From positions 558,001 through 622,000 of the forward strand of contig JANPWX010000209.1 in assembly GCA_024734555.1 (NCBI GenBank): a stretch of 64,000 nt of DNA, written 5' to 3'. Shown in pieces: positions 12,619-26,800 of the stretch. A model generated the notes under the pieces. It was not told the origin of the DNA. It did not search any database and saw only the letters and a program-made list of their open reading frames with translations. This stretch comes from Trochalopteron elliotii. Lineage: Eukaryota; Chordata; Aves; Passeriformes; Leiothrichidae. Each line of letters starts with the position of its first letter. Position 1 is the first letter of the stretch. Both the position numbers and the translations under genes were made by a program.

Positions 12619-15600
12619 CTAGATGCCAGGAAGTGAACCTAGTGCTCAGACTGCCCTGAAGGATTCTTCCTTCTTCCTGCCAGTGGCTCTGAGGCTGTTA
12701 AACTTGATCTTCCTACTTAAAGGTGGCATACTTCAGATTAGCAGGTGGCCTCAAAGGAGCAAAGATAGGCACAGAAGCCTGGGCCAGATAACACTTTCAA
12801 ACACATCCTGCCTTAACATGAAGGCATGTTTCTGATTACTCCACCCTACAGGGGAAAGATAAGAAGATGTAAACATCCGTCACAGAGAGAAGAAAGGCAT
12901 GAGCGCATTCAGATGGCAGGGCCTGTTTTACTGGTGGCTCCTGTGGCAGGCCAGGGGCTTCACAAAAAGCAAATAAACAGGTCACCACTTTGCTTTTTAT
13001 TCCACTCCCTTGAATCATTTTTATTCACTGTTTGTTTATTAGCTATATCAAGAAGCCTCAGATAAAATCAAGGCACTACTGCACAAACTAGGAACATCCC
13101 CGGTACCAGCTCTTGCCACACTGTATGCCCACTCAATAAGCAAAAGGAGAAGAAGAAAGAGGGTGTTGTCTATAGACAAGGACCTAAGGCAGAAAGACAT
13201 GGAATGACTCAGCCATTGTTATGTCAAGAGTTAGTGGCAGTCAGTAGTTTACTAATAGCAACTTCAGTCTGCACAGCCTTTGTCCAGAGCTTTAATCATA
13301 AACTCCTCCATTTTCCTACAACCCAAAATTAGAACATGGGCAAGCATTGCGAAGAAGTTTGACATATAAATGGGAAATAAAAATCAGAAGTTAAATTATC
13401 AAAATGTTGATGTTATTACTGCACAGTGCAAATATTATTGCATTGACACAATTTTGTGGGCAAGGGTTCTCCACAGCTTTAATAATTTTAAATTCAAACC
13501 TTGATCACATTTGTGTGAGGGGGTTTTGATTCTTCAGAATAAATAAACTGAAAAAAAATAGTTTAAGGCCTGAAGTTGCTCTCAGACATGTACGTTAAAC
13601 AAAACAAAATAGACCTGTGTGTATATTGAGGTCAATAAATAAACAGTATGCTCCCTACTGCTGAGCTTCTGGGGGCCCTGTTCAGGATTTCTGCTTTTCC
13701 CCAGCAACAGTGCATGACACTGCAGGTATCAGAGCAGAGCACAGTCCAGCATCTCCTGGAGAGCCAAACTGGTTTGGAGCTGCAGCCAGAGAACGATGGT
13801 GCCAGTTGCATAAGGGAGGAAATTGCCCCAGACACTGCTCCTTTTAGAAAAAGAAAACAGAGTTTAAAACCATACAGCATCTCTCTGATGTGGTTATGTG
13901 AGCAGTGTCCGGTGTGCAAGAACCTCACAGATGTTAAAGAAAGAGAAGAGAAATGAAACTCAGTTTGGGTAACAATTTCTGAGGTTGTAATCATATATTT
14001 GCCTAGACAGCACCCCACCCCTCCAAACTCAGAAAGTTACCATGGTGACAAATTTCAGCTGTAGGTAAGGAAATGTTTCTGTATGAGAGCCATTTTGTAG
14101 AAATATAAAACCTAAAGATTAAGCCCCATTGCACTTATAACTTATAATCTTCACTGCCACATATTCACAACTATATGAGCTTTCTTGTCTCAAGAACAGT
14201 TAACTAAAATGCAAATAAAGCTGCTTTGTTTTAATTCATGTTCTGCTAATGGAGCTTGTCTCTGTACAGTAAAATAATGCTCACAAATTCAGCAAAAAAT
14301 GTAGGTATTCATTTGCTTCCAAATTGTATCTAAGGGAGTTATTAATAGTTTTGATTCTCAGAAGACAGATCTATTCCATTGCTTGACTGCAAATTACAAG
14401 AAAATTGCCTTAAATCATGCTTGGATCCAATTCATAGCACCTTAAGCACAGCAAGTCCCCAGTGCAGCCCGCATCATGCAAGCCACGGCAGGGAGCCAAG
14501 CACAGCTCATATTGTAGATTTCCTCCCAGTAGGAGAAGGTTACAGCCAAACAATCAATGAAGTCTAAATCATAGATCAACTTATGAAAACCATCACAGTG
14601 AACTCCCTCTCCTCCCATTCTGGTATTCCTATGTAACTGGCATGTACTACAGTGCCATTTCCTCAGTTGTCCCAGCCTGAGAAGTTCTGCTCCTGCTGCT
14701 TTAATTTCTCTGAGGCTTAGCACAGACACAGGGAGTCACAGTCTTGGACCACCATCACCTGAGAGCGAAGGGCAGAGTGCCACCTGCTAGAAGCTCCTGT
14801 AATATTACTGACCTTAACACTGCTAAAGCTTTATGGCATTCAATGATGCCTTTCTCTGCAAACTCTTCCTTGCCCCTTGTGTCTCACACAGACATCAACA
14901 TGTCTGGGCTGTAAAACCATCCCTCATAGCCAGAGCACAGCTAAGTGACACTCTGGCTTTAGTAGGATCAAATGAGCAGCAAGACAATAGCGGAATAAAC
15001 CCCTGCCTTAAGCAATGTATCCTTTTTATGAAAATTAGGGGGGAAAAAATGGGCTGCAGCACTACTGAGCATGGGTCCATGACATGTCTGGCAATACATT
15101 TCAACCTCCTTTGTCTCCACTGCAGGAATGAAGGTTCAAGCCTTCCTTCTCCCCATGAGCCCGTGCAGCCACATACTGCTTGACCATCCTATTAGCACAC
15201 ACAGCCACATCACAAGCGTTGCAGAGAATTGCAGGTATTCTCCTTTTGCCTCAAATCCTTTCAAAATACCTACTCCCTGAAATTTCAACATCCTGCTTTA
15301 TTTAGTGTTCAAGTTGCCTTTCAGTCATCACCAAAATGTACTGATTACAATTAATTTACTGCATAAGGATTTAAAGTGAACTATGCCTCAATGAATCGCG
15401 CCAGGTTAATTGTGCACTGAGCTCAAATACACAACCAAAGTTCAGCTCTTGCCTAGCTAAGGGAAGGGCTCTCTTGGTAATTTATGATGTCCTCTAGCCA
15501 TTGAAGCAGAAGAGGGAGCAATCACTAACCAGTAAAGCCAGCAGCAGCTCTGAGCTTTTATCACACAGTAGCAAATGGACCTTTGTGGTTTGTGATAAAG

Positions 15601-15920
15601 ATCCTTGCTGTTCACCCTTTTTTCACGGATTGTCATCGGACCGTTGGTACTGGGGAGTCCAAGTTAAGAAAAGGTTGGTCTGGTCAGAGTTCAGATGGGC
15701 ACAGGACTGCATAACCAGTCATTTCATCCACTTCAGTAGGACCAGCTGTTTAAACCTGCCTATTGGTTTTGCATGACCTGGTTTTGGTAGCAGGGGGGTA
15801 GAGGGTGGCTTCTGTTTGAAGCTGCCAGAAGCTCCCTCTACATTCAGCAATGCCAACCCCTGATGGCTCTGAAGATGGACATGATGGTAAAGGCTGGGCC
15901 AATTATGGCTGTAACGCCTC
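12619..15920. other. No gene seen
   Basis: Frames at 13632-14018 (minus) and 13648-13956 (plus) overlap each other on opposite strands and have no recognisable motifs. The rest is AT-rich. I see no domain, splice pattern or repeat I can name. Confidence 0.45.
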
Positions 15921-16797
15921 TGTGATAACACATTTAAGAACAAAGATAAACAAGAAGTGGTTACGCAGTTTTAACTGGAGTGAGAACACATGAGGAAAAC
16001 AACTATGCAGACACCAAGGCAAATGAAGGAAGGGGAGAGGTGCTCCCGGCTCCAGAGCTGGGACTCCTCTGCAGGCCATGGTGAAGCAGTTGTCCCCCAG
16101 AAGCCCATGGAGATCCATGGGAATATAGAGATCCACCTGCAGCCCATGGAGAAGCCCTATGCTAGAGCAGGTGGATGAGTGAGAGGCAGCTGTGAGCCTA
16201 TGGGACACACGTGGAGAGAGGGGCCTTCCCCTCAGGCTGGAGCAGCCTTTCCATGAAGAACTGCACCCTGTGAAGAGCGACCCATGCTGCAGTGGTTTGA
16301 GAAGGACTGTTGTTTTTGAGATGGACTCATGTTGCAGCAGTTTGCAGGGAGCTGTTGATCATGAGATGGACTAATATTGGAGAAGTTAATGGAGAACTGT
16401 CTTCCATGGGAGGGACCCCACAGTGCAGCAGGGGAAGAACTCCTCTCCCTGAGCAGCAGGAGAAGCCAGAGGTGATGAACTGACCATAACCCCCACTCCC
16501 TGTCTCCTTGCGCCGCTGGAGTAGGAGGTAGAGCTGGGAAGGAGGGAGGGGTGGGGAAACGTGTTTTTAAGGGTTTATTTTACTTCTCACTACCCTGCTC
16601 TGATTTTGTTAATAATAAATTCATTTCTTATCTCTAATGTGAGCCTGCTTTTCCTGTGATGATACTTGATGAATGATTTCTCACAGTCCTTATCTCAACC
16701 CATGAACTCTTTGTTATATTTTCTCTCCTCTGTCCAGCTGCAGAAGCGATGGAGTAAGCGGCTTTCGTGGGTTCTTGGCATCCAGCCACCATCAATC
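15921..16797 (+). mobile_element. Solo LTR-like element (avian ERV), probable
   Basis: The segment opens TGTGATAACA and runs through a purine-rich middle to a polyadenylation signal (AATAAA near 16614). It then continues into sequence typical of the 3' part of a common avian ERV LTR family (CTTATCTCAACCCATGA, then TATATTTTCTCTCC, then GGCATCCAGCC). No internal retroviral region or clear target duplication is visible. The boundaries are approximate and the start is the least certain part. Confidence 0.5.
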
Positions 16798-18324
16798 CAT
16801 GAGTACTGCCACTCCCTGCCACCTCAGACAGGACCAGCACTGGCCATGCTCAGCTCAGCCACCAGCTATCTCACTGTCCTTCCAGATTCCAAGCCCTGAA
16901 GTCTCTCTCCTCCACTAATATCTGTCCCACCTCCAGGACTGGTGCCATTATCCTGGCAGCCCAAGTCAGAAATTCTCCATGGGAAAATTACTTAGGAGAA
17001 GGAGGGACATTCTCTTGGGAATTCAATTTTTTCTGGAGCTGGCAGTTGTCTTCTTTCTGGATGAAGTAGAAAGTCAAGGTTCTTCCTGTTAACAGTCATT
17101 AAATAACTTTTCTCTTTTTTTTCCTAGTACCATTTCAGTATTTTGATCAAGTTCCAGCTTGGTTTAATTACATATTTTCTATCTGAATTCCTGCCCAAGC
17201 TTCATTTAGAGAAATTATTCATTTCCTATCTTCAACATTATTATTATTATTATTGTGCCTATTTGCACAATGTACTTAGCATTCATTGTACACATCTTCA
17301 GTGCTCTGATGGGCTAATCAGAGTGGTGCCGGTGGGAACCAGCACAACACTCCTCATCCGCCACCCCGAAAAATCAGCCCTCCTTCCCATCACGTACGGG
17401 CAATTTTGCATTGCTGCACATTAGGGAATGCTCACAATCACATCTGAGGTATGACAAAAACATTTCCAGTTCCTCCTGAGAACATGCCTGAATGCTGAAC
17501 AGTAACATTTAAAAACAAAGTCCTTATTTGACTGCAAATAACAGGTAAAAGGGAAAAAAATGTTCATTTCAGACTATTAATTTTTCCAGGACACACATTC
17601 CCAACAGTGAAGACAAGGAAAAGTTGGGTAGGAATGGCAAAAACACATACCCTAGGAACATTTTTTCTCTTTCCTTGCAAGGATTAAAGATTTGAACAGT
17701 CTTCATCTCACATCTTCATATCGCAAACTTGGCAAACCTCATGCAGCACATGGTTTTCTGTCCCATAGTAATGGATGTGAACAGAGAACTTCAGTTTCTT
17801 TGTCATGTTGAAAACAATGCTTTTCTTGCCACAGTATTTATTTTCTTCCCAATTGTATTCAACAACTTTTGGACTTCACTCCTCCATATCTCTCCTGCAT
17901 CTTCCCAAGTTTTACGACATATGGTCAGAGAAAAACACTTTTTCCTTCTTTCCATCTCAGCCAAGGGAGCTAATTTGAGAACTCCTGGAGACTGACAGAG
18001 AGACCAATACAAAAGTTATTTTGCTGGTTCATTGACAGAAGGGCAGGGACAGGACAGTCAGTATGGAGGAGTACATAACCCCACATATGCTCAGGAACAG
18101 TTGTGATCATTCCCCATACATGAGGTCAGGCAAGTATTAGTTAAAATTATAATGAGTATTAAATGGATGATCCTTAGATCTGCATTATATCCTTTTGTTG
18201 GGCAGTAACACCCCCAGGACAAGAGCAAGAATTGCATAAATGTCAGAAATGGAGCAAACATCCAGTCAAGCCTATCTTAAAAAATCAACTGCACTCCAGC
18301 TCCTGCCATTTGTTTGCTTTCTGA
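16798..18324. other. No gene seen; short (TTA)n tract
   Basis: An ATT/TTA trinucleotide run lies at about 17237-17254. Other frames are short and have no recognisable features. Confidence 0.45.
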
Positions 18325-18600
18325 TGTGGATTAGTGACAGAGGACACACAACTGATGCCAAGGTTGGTAACAAACATCAGCACTTTATTATTCCCCAGTA
18401 CAACCTTTTATACCCTGTTTCTCGCATGTATAACACCTGTGTGCCCTTTTACTCTTTTGTGATTGGTCAATACAAATCAGCATTCCATGCTTCTACTCCT
18501 TCAATGCTGTTCACCTGTCTTATACAGCTGCAACTTATCAGGGGCAAGATTGCCTGCAGCACTATCTCCATTCTTTTACAATCCATTCTCCCACAGATTA
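18325..18600 (-). mobile_element. Probable solo LTR, minus strand
   Basis: Read on the minus strand there is a promoter arrangement typical of an LTR: CCAAT (18462-18466), about 50 bp later TATAAAA (18406-18412), and about 20 bp further AATAAA (18384-18389). Sequence then ends at ...CTAATCCACA, whose plus-strand edge is TG at 18325. No primer-binding site follows, so it would be solo. The upstream edge near 18600 is a guess and no target duplication was found. Confidence 0.45.
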
Positions 18601-19914
18601 GGATCTGATTCCAAATACAGGGCATCAAATTCAAAGCAATAGCAGCAACTGGACAGGGATGAGACAGCTCCATGTGGATTTAATCATGGATAGATGCAGA
18701 ATAGTGATGGAGCAGAAGATAACATATCACTATCCAGTTGACACAGCATTTCCCAATGCTGAAATAAAACCCAGTTTCAGTGGCTCAGCCTCAGTCTAGA
18801 GGGCAAACAAATTTCAGTGAGAGGACACCTGATCTTCTGCTTGTCACGCACACACCTTCCCACATTACACATTACTGCAATGTCTCTTGAGAAAGCAGAA
18901 AGCCCCTCAGAGGAAGTTTCAGTGTCTGTAATACCAAGCCATGTTACCAGCACCTTTCCACCCTTGCCTTGGGTTAGACATGTTTATTCTACAGAAAACT
19001 GGAAGCATTTAAGACATTAGCATTCCTCAGATGCGTATCACCCCCAATCTCCTCACTCCTATCAGTAGGGTCCTCACTCCCAATGCCAGGAGGACAAAAG
19101 ATGCAAGCATTCCTCACCTACTGTTCTTCTGAGCATAAGGTGCTGGGGATGATGATCTGACAATGTACTGTACTATCCTTCCAACTGCACTAGCTCAGCT
19201 GGAAAGACTGAAATCTTCAGCATTGATGGAAACTGAGCAGTTGGGGATGAGAACTTCTTAAACTACCTTATCTAGACACAAAAAAGCTTGCCCACATACT
19301 CAGACAACTTGCACATTCTCTAAACCTACTTCTACTCAATATGTAACATGTACATGTCTCACCCTGGCATTCAAATTCAGGTTCCTCACAGCACACAGGT
19401 GTGAATCTCCCCAGTTACACAATCCAGAGTAGTCACACTCAGCCCAACTCTTGAGGTATTTAACGAGTATTAGCAAATATTGCCGAGGCTGTAATCAACT
19501 AACTACTCTAGAATCTGAGATTTAATACAACTTTGCATACTTTCAAGCAGACAATTAATATTCCAACACTGCATAGCAAACAAAAATAATCAAAAATGTA
19601 TTGCTTTCAGTTGTTATTGGTAGTGGTTTAACCTTGTAATTTTAAAGGCAATCACATTTTGGAGGGGAGGCTTGGCACATGATTTCTGTATGTTTAGGTT
19701 GACAGCATTGTTTTCAATATGCAAATATTCTGCCATACTAAATGCATACATGTTCAGGTACCAGCTTATTACAGGTATGATAATGCAACATATTTCTGGT
19801 ATCACAAGCTCATACTGGCCCATAATACACCACGTAGACACACCATGATTCACTAAAGAAAGAGATATGGGAGAACAAATGAGGGACAGAACAGACAACA
19901 CAATGGAATTTAAT
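18601..19914. other. No gene seen
   Basis: AT-rich sequence with no recognisable coding motif or repeat. Confidence 0.4.
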
Positions 19915-20210
19915 GATATCCTAGCCTTGGTGGGATACAGGCCGTGGGATAAGCGACCAGAGATATGAGAAGAACTGGGAAAGTACAGCATATGCATATA
20001 TCAAGGGTTTTGAAACTATGTAGTTTTGTAAGACTGCCAAGAAACACAAACAGTAGGCTGATTCTCTAACTGGTGAGAAATTTCTGCTTAAAGATGTGAC
20101 TGCTTGGGGCTGTGGCTGCCTGGAGCTGTAACAGTATATAACACTGAACTGTGAGAATAAACCAACTTCAACCCCTTTTTGCTTGGACTTCAATGACTTC
20201 AACTCTTATT
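19915..20210 (+). mobile_element. Possible LTR fragment with TATA and polyadenylation signals
   Basis: TATATAA (20135-20141) is followed 15 bp later by AATAAA (20156-20161), a spacing often seen in short avian ERV LTRs. ERV-A has a similar layout. I could not find matching termini or a primer-binding site, so this may also be chance in AT-rich DNA. Confidence 0.28.
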
Positions 20211-23200
20211 TCATTTTGCTGGGGCCTTTGATTTCTTTCTGCTTGGGCTTCTTGCTTGGAGTACTTTTTGCACCCCTCCTTAGAAGTCCCGTCTCTGAGT
20301 TGCGTGGCAAAGAGGTCTGTGCTTTACTCGCTTTGTTTGCTACTGCAGGGCCTAGCCCAGCTCTCAGCACAGGCTGAGAACTAACCTGTCTGTAGCTTGT
20401 TCTGAACACACTTGGTATATAAAAGGGTCAATCTTCCCTCCAACCATTTGCTGCTAGGGCCATCCGCTTCCTTTGTCTGATGCAATCTTAATGCTTGAAA
20501 CACCAAGTTCTTTTCTTCACCAAGCATCTTCTATTGTAGAAGATGACATCATTTTGATGACATCATTTACGTATACAGAACATGAGAAAATTCAGCCTGG
20601 GGCCAGATAATGCAGCTTGAAGACATCACAACCATACCATCATAAAAACTCCTATTTTATGGGAATCTGAAGCTCAGCTTCTGGAGATCTCCAAAAGTGA
20701 TGGAAGAATTTATCCTAATTTCTGGGGTGAGGACCCAGATCCAAAATCAACAACAGGCATGCTCTGAACACTGGAAAGAAAGTCACACCGTTCCTCAAAT
20801 GGGACCAGATACTCTCCCAAGTGGAGAGAGGATGAGATGAGGCACACTGAAAAAAGAAGGCTAATGAGATGTTTAAAAAGTAAAAATGGGATTTGTGTGA
20901 TACATGTGACTGCTAAAATGGCTGAGGAGACAGAATGCAGATGAAGGGACAAGGTTTGGTGGTCAGCAAAGAACAGGGAAGAAAATTACAAGACACAGAG
21001 CTAATACAGTGGCTTCTTACAAAGAGAATAGCTAATGGGAAGAGGAGACAGCTAAAACGCTGCTACAAAGGTCACCATCAGTTCACACAGCTTGTTGCAA
21101 ACACATCATGTCCTTTCTCAGTACAAAAGCAGCTGAGAGATTGGAAATCTATAGTGCAACCAGGTGAGAAAGGCAGAGCAGGTTTGGTTGGTAAATTCTG
21201 CAGGGATGCCCAGAAAGATCAGCTGAGGAGCTGAATGAGTGTTTTCATAAGTACCATACTAGACTAAAAGAAAATGACAGCACCTAGGAGCTGCTGTTTG
21301 AAAGCAGCAGCAATCAGAAAAGGAACAAAAAGCTACCAGGATCCCCTCTAGAGCTCCCTAAAAAGCTTACCATTTTATTAAACCACAAGATTTCATGGTA
21401 CCACCAGAGCCTTGACTCTACTTGCTGTATCTCACACAAAGATAAACCCTTTTTTCGCTCTCCTTGCTCTCTTTCAAATAAAACAAAGAAAAACTGTTTC
21501 ATTTCTGCAGAGCTCTCAATCAATGCCACCATTACCTTGTTCTCAGAGAATGATGATGCAGAAGCCACATGGCCAATGGAACCTGCTGAACAAGGAGATC
21601 TACCACACACAACAGGGGCAGCAGTATAGAGCCAGGCATCTATGTAGGATAACAGACAGACACAGGCTACTCCTCTGCAGCAGACCTCAGGACAGCAGCA
21701 TGCCCAGGGCTACAGAGTGTGCATTCAGAGAATCAGGGGAGACACAGAAGGGTCACTACTTCAGCCTGCAAAAATGCAAATGTCAGCCATGGCCTCAGCA
21801 ATATTACCCTAACACCCATCCCAGTCTTTGTAAACTCCACCTCTTCACCAAACAGAAGTGGCCCCCTTCTCGTCTCCCCAGCAAGCTTCAGTTTCCAAAA
21901 AGCTTTGTTTTTCAGGTGTCCTTATAAACACACACCATCCCTGCTCCACTGCTGCTTCTCCCAAACAAACAAAAAAAAAAAAAGAGCATGTAGCAGCAGG
22001 GTTTCATTTGGGGAAGAACAGAAAAGCAATTTCAAACCAAACGTGTCTTTAAAACACTTCTCATCTGACTGTCAGGCCTCTGGCAACCAGGACAGTTATC
22101 TAGAGCTTGTTATTAGGCCATAAATTACCTAGCCAAAAGCACCGAAACCAGAAGGAGTCAAAGAAAAACACTAATAAAAAAACCAATGTGAAAATGAACC
22201 AACCCAGTTGTCTTCCCCCACCACAATGCCTGAGTAGCAAAGTTACAGAATAACATTACAGTGAGGTTTTCTAAGAGGCTTGATATGAAATTGTATTACA
22301 AATCCAAGTATTTCTGAACCATCAGTTCTCTTCCAGTTCAGACCAGTATTCTATATCACATAACTTTTCAGCAGTATTGCAAATCTCAGACCAGCTCTCA
22401 AAAAAACCCCAAAGTGTTCTCATTGGAAATGTAATCACCTTATATTGTAAAAATGAGAGGAAAACCAGAAGATACAAATTAAAACTTGCATTTTCTTACC
22501 ACTTGTTTTGGTATTTTTAAAGGATTTAAACAAGCATTTGTGGAAACAGCTAGACAGGCCTAATTATCTTTACCTACCAAATGCATTTGCCAAGACAGGG
22601 ACTATAATCATACCAGCTTGTCCAGGAGTGAGTATATTTAGAAACAAGTTCATTTTCATCTGGCAGCAGAGCTTTGATCTGTTGAGAAATGTTATCTTCC
22701 ATTCAAATTAATATCTAACCATATTAATTTTTATGACAGATCAAAACATAACTAATTTTTTAAACTCAGAAATAATTTCAGAAGGTTTTTACAGAATTAT
22801 TCTATCTCAATAATTTCAAAATTGTACCTTCAGATTTCAGTGGGTTTTATATATACTAGCTTAAAGACAACTGTCATTTTAACCTAAAATCTTAAACTTG
22901 TGTATTTTAAAACACTGATAAACTGCAGAGGAAAACAAAAACAAACACCAAAACCAGACTGATCTTTTTGTTAAGCTGTGGAAAAATGCAACGCTATTTC
23001 CATCCGCATCTTCCCATTAATTTATTCAGGTATGGAAACTGGTATTTTGCGGACACAAAAAGTAGAAGAAAAAGAAGAAAAAAGAAACAAAACCATTAAA
23101 ATACCCACACAGAATTATCATTTGGAATCAGCATTTTGGATGGCCCACTGGAAATCAAGCTAAGACCCTATTTCATAAAAACATCAAAGCAGCCATTGCT

Positions 23201-23659
23201 TGGTAAAAGAGAGTGGGATTTTAACTTGGGTGAGCTCAGAAGAAGACTTTGTAGTCTCTACTCCCATTATGGCTTCCAGTAATAAAAGAAACCTCTTAGG
23301 AGTTCTGGAAGCATACAGTACTACTGGATAGATCTGTTGTTCTGATTTTTCTGTCCATTTTGATTTCTCTGTTTCTTCGTGTTTGTTTTTAATTTGAATG
23401 ACAGCAACACAAAAGAATCTCAAAGGTAGTGGAATTCAGTTAATGAAGTTTTTAAAAATATAAAAGACTGAAAACAGCCTTGTTTGAGGTAAATGAAGCT
23501 AGGTTCTTAAGGAGTTTATTTATATAAAATTGAGAGGTCTTAGGAGAAAAAAAAATACGTTGATGCCATTTGTTAACGCCAGGGTTTGGAGGGAAAGGTC
23601 TTGGGTTTGCCTTTAAGGATCTGAGCGTTTGTCCCATGAATTTTTAGGGTGGCGATACC
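20211..23659. other. No gene seen
   Basis: Several medium frames (for example 21412-21927 and 21719-22123) overlap in different frames and show no recognisable domain. A short A-run occurs at 21969-21983. There is no sign of splice-bounded exons. Confidence 0.45.
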
Positions 23660-23667
23660 AAAGAAGG

Positions 23668-23721
23668 CCAAGAGATGGCAGCATTGGATCTCGCGGCTCA
23701 GCCTCTCCTCGGCGCTGAGCC
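23668..23721. promoter_or_regulatory. CTCF-like motif next to a GC hairpin
   Basis: CCAAGAGATGGCAGC (23668-23682) matches the AGATGGCAGC core of the vertebrate CTCF consensus, with two mismatches in the 5' part. It is followed by a 7-bp perfect stem, GGCTCAG (23695-23701) and CTGAGCC (23715-23721). The patch is locally GC-rich within AT-rich DNA. Binding is inferred from the motif only. Confidence 0.3.
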
Positions 23722-23828
23722 AGACCCCTTCAATTCATTGTTTCATTACTGCTTTTAAAAACCCAACCTCAAAAATGTTCTGATTAAGCATTCCCTGAAT
23801 TGCTGTCGATTTGCAGATTTTGTTTACT

Positions 23829-23831
<3 letters not shown>

Positions 23832-23882
<51 letters not shown>

Positions 23883-23896
23883 AGAGAGAGAGAGAA
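23832..23896. repeat. 48-base poly(A) tract followed by (GA)n
   Basis: An uninterrupted run of 48 A (23832-23879) leads directly into about eight GA units. A run this long could be the tail of a retroposed copy on the plus strand, but the upstream sequence is not one I recognise. It is also a likely site of assembly length error. Confidence 0.9.
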
Positions 23897-26800
23897 GTAT
23901 TAGAAAAGAGAGACTTACTACTCTTCTCACCAAAACACACGCCAGCTTTCAAAGACTAGAACTGCCAGTCACACCCCTGTTGAATGAATGTACAATAAAA
24001 ATAGTAATTCCCCACGGTAGGCCCCCAATATTCCAATCAGAACTCTATCGAATTGTAGACTTGCTGCAAAAGCACAAATTAAAAGGCAGTCCTTGCGAAA
24101 GAAATTTACAGTGTAGATTAGGACACTGAAAATGAAAACCCACTAAATCACTGAAAATGAGAGCAGAAGAATTACAAAGATAATACAGAAAATTTATTCT
24201 ACGTAGGGTAGTCCACCCTCATATAACATCACATGCAGTTGTCTCTGGCAAAAAAAAATTACTGGATTCCTCCATTGTTTCTTGAAAATCTGAAATCCTA
24301 ACTGCTCATAATGTGTGACTGTATTTCTACGGGTAGGACACAAACACTTAATAACAAAGCAGCTAGTGCTGGGTTCATTTCCAACTGCTACGAAATCATT
24401 CTAATTCCAAGGCACTCCACGTATTTCATAATGGCATTCTCAACACCTGAGAGTACTTCTAGCTGTAATTATAAAGCACACATACTATACAGACCTGATT
24501 TTTCCTGATCAAAGGCATTAAAGATGTTTTAAACAAAAACTTGATAACCCATAACCCACACCACATTGGATTAACTGCAGAACAACAACAGGGCCACTGA
24601 CTGCTCCTCTTCCATATTTCTGTTCTCTTGGAAGCACACCACAGATCTTTTAAATGGTGAAAAGACCTTTGGAGTGACCACACTGCCAAAAGACCAAGGG
24701 CATTTTCTTTTAGAGAGACTATTTTAATTGCCTGAACTATTTTGCAGAAAAGCCCAAATATTACTGAACATTGGTCAAATGATTTTTTTTTTAAGTGAGA
24801 ACAGGTTTCTCTCCTAGTTCTTTGATAAAACAGTTTGAATAACCATCAGTTGCTCTAAAACTAGCTAGATTTATTCACACAGAAATAAAAAAGCAAGAAT
24901 TTTTACAAAAATATTCTCTCACACAGAAACTGGGTAGGTGCACTTTATCATAATACTGGCGAAAATACAGATTTGCTCCTTCTACAATATAAAAGTACAT
25001 TTTGTACACAGCATAACTGCTGAATAAAAGAACAAAATTAAAGTATTAACCGCTTTACAAAGGTTCTTCATTGGTTTTACAAGATTGTTGTTTCCCAAAC
25101 AGAAATGAAAGAAAGCTAATGTGAAACATAAAACTAAGCAGTCTTCCAAAAACGTAGTAAAATCTTAATTAAAAAGGAAAAAAAGGCCTTCTCTCTATTC
25201 CTGGAAGAGAATGACTTTTTGTTTTATTTTTACTAAAAAGGTAAATATAATGCCCCCTAGGGTTAATGTCCCACTGATATTTTAATAACGCTTTAAAACA
25301 ATGAGGAAATCCTATGGCAATGCCTTCACCATTTAAAGACTAGAAAATGCCAGACCTTTGCTCACATGTACATTTAAAGTGACATCGTTATTGCTGTTCT
25401 TTAAAGTGACATTATTATTTCTATTCAAACTTAAAATATTTTAGTTACATACTCATTAAAATATAATATGCTGTTTATGGTATTTTTTTAAAAAAGCCCA
25501 CTACATACTAGCTACCATGTAATTTCTTCAATTTAAATTACACTGTAACTTTTTCTTTCTTCACTCTATTTTTTACTAAGATCATTTCTTGCTTTATAAG
25601 AAAACATTTTGCATCTCTGTAAGGTAAGAATCTGCTGTTTCACAGTAACTGAGATGTGTTTATGTGGTGAGATTTTTTTCTTAGGGAAGTATCCTTTTGT
25701 CTCACAGAAAAGCAGTTACAAATATGCTGAAAGCTGGGAGTTGCACATAGCTTGAATTAACATGAAACAGTGCAAAACAGAATCTAACAGATAAATTATT
25801 CATAGAAACAACATTTCTAGAGACACTCACTGAAATCTTTAATTCAAGAATGAATATTACTTTGAAATTTTAAGGGGAAATTACTGAGCTAGATTTTAAA
25901 AAGTATGGAGGGCAGTTCTACAGTCTGCTAAAACAGGAGGTCAGAGATACGTTCCTTTCATATCTATCCTTAAAACATATCATAATAAGCATAATTCTCA
26001 AGATGACATATTTTATTTTCCTAGTCATTTCACCAGCACTTATGTGGGGAGTTGCACATCTTTACTTTCATTGTTGTTCCACAGTTGTCTTGTAAGCAGA
26101 GAAATACACACCATTAAGCAATCTTGTTCAAAAGCCTATGCCTGCCTCAGAACATCCTAGTTCCACTTACACACACACAAGAAAACATACCCCAAGTTAA
26201 CCAGATCTTGCATAATATGCCTTCTTCATTTGTAATACAGGAAAAGGAAGACATTGTGAAGTTAATATAAATGCAGATGTAGGTGGTCAAAATTCCCATG
26301 AGCACATGGGCCTTCACCTTTTTACACAGGTGAACAAGGTTTCAGCCTCTGGCAATTATTTCTGCAATTATTCAAATAAGCAGTATTTAAACTCAAGTAT
26401 TTTCAAAAGGGCAGAATTCATCTCAGGTGACCTGGGCCAACCAAAACTGCATTAGCAGGAGAGGAAAGAGCCTAAAAAACACACCTGTTGCGATGCTTCC
26501 AAAAAGGATGGTGAGGAAACGGGCAACACTTGGAAGTCTCAGTAATTTGTGCTATAAATAACAGCAAGCTATCCCACAAGAAAATTTACTTCCTTTGACT
26601 TGTTAAACTTGTTAGATACTACAGATGCTGGCCATGGGAGAACTCTGTATTGTTAAATAAAGCTTTTTTGAACGTAATATCCAGTCCAGTAGGTTATTAT
26701 GCTACATCTTGCTGGGGTTTTTTCCTATTCCCACCTTTCTACTGCCTCTTAGTTGTTACTGCAATCATTAATTGCTAATCCAGTCCTGGTCACAGGTCTC

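Noticed and set aside
21412..22123. Overlapping 171- and 134-codon plus-strand frames
   Set aside because: They use different phases of the same DNA and show no domain, low-complexity bias only, and no splice or promoter context. Treated as chance.
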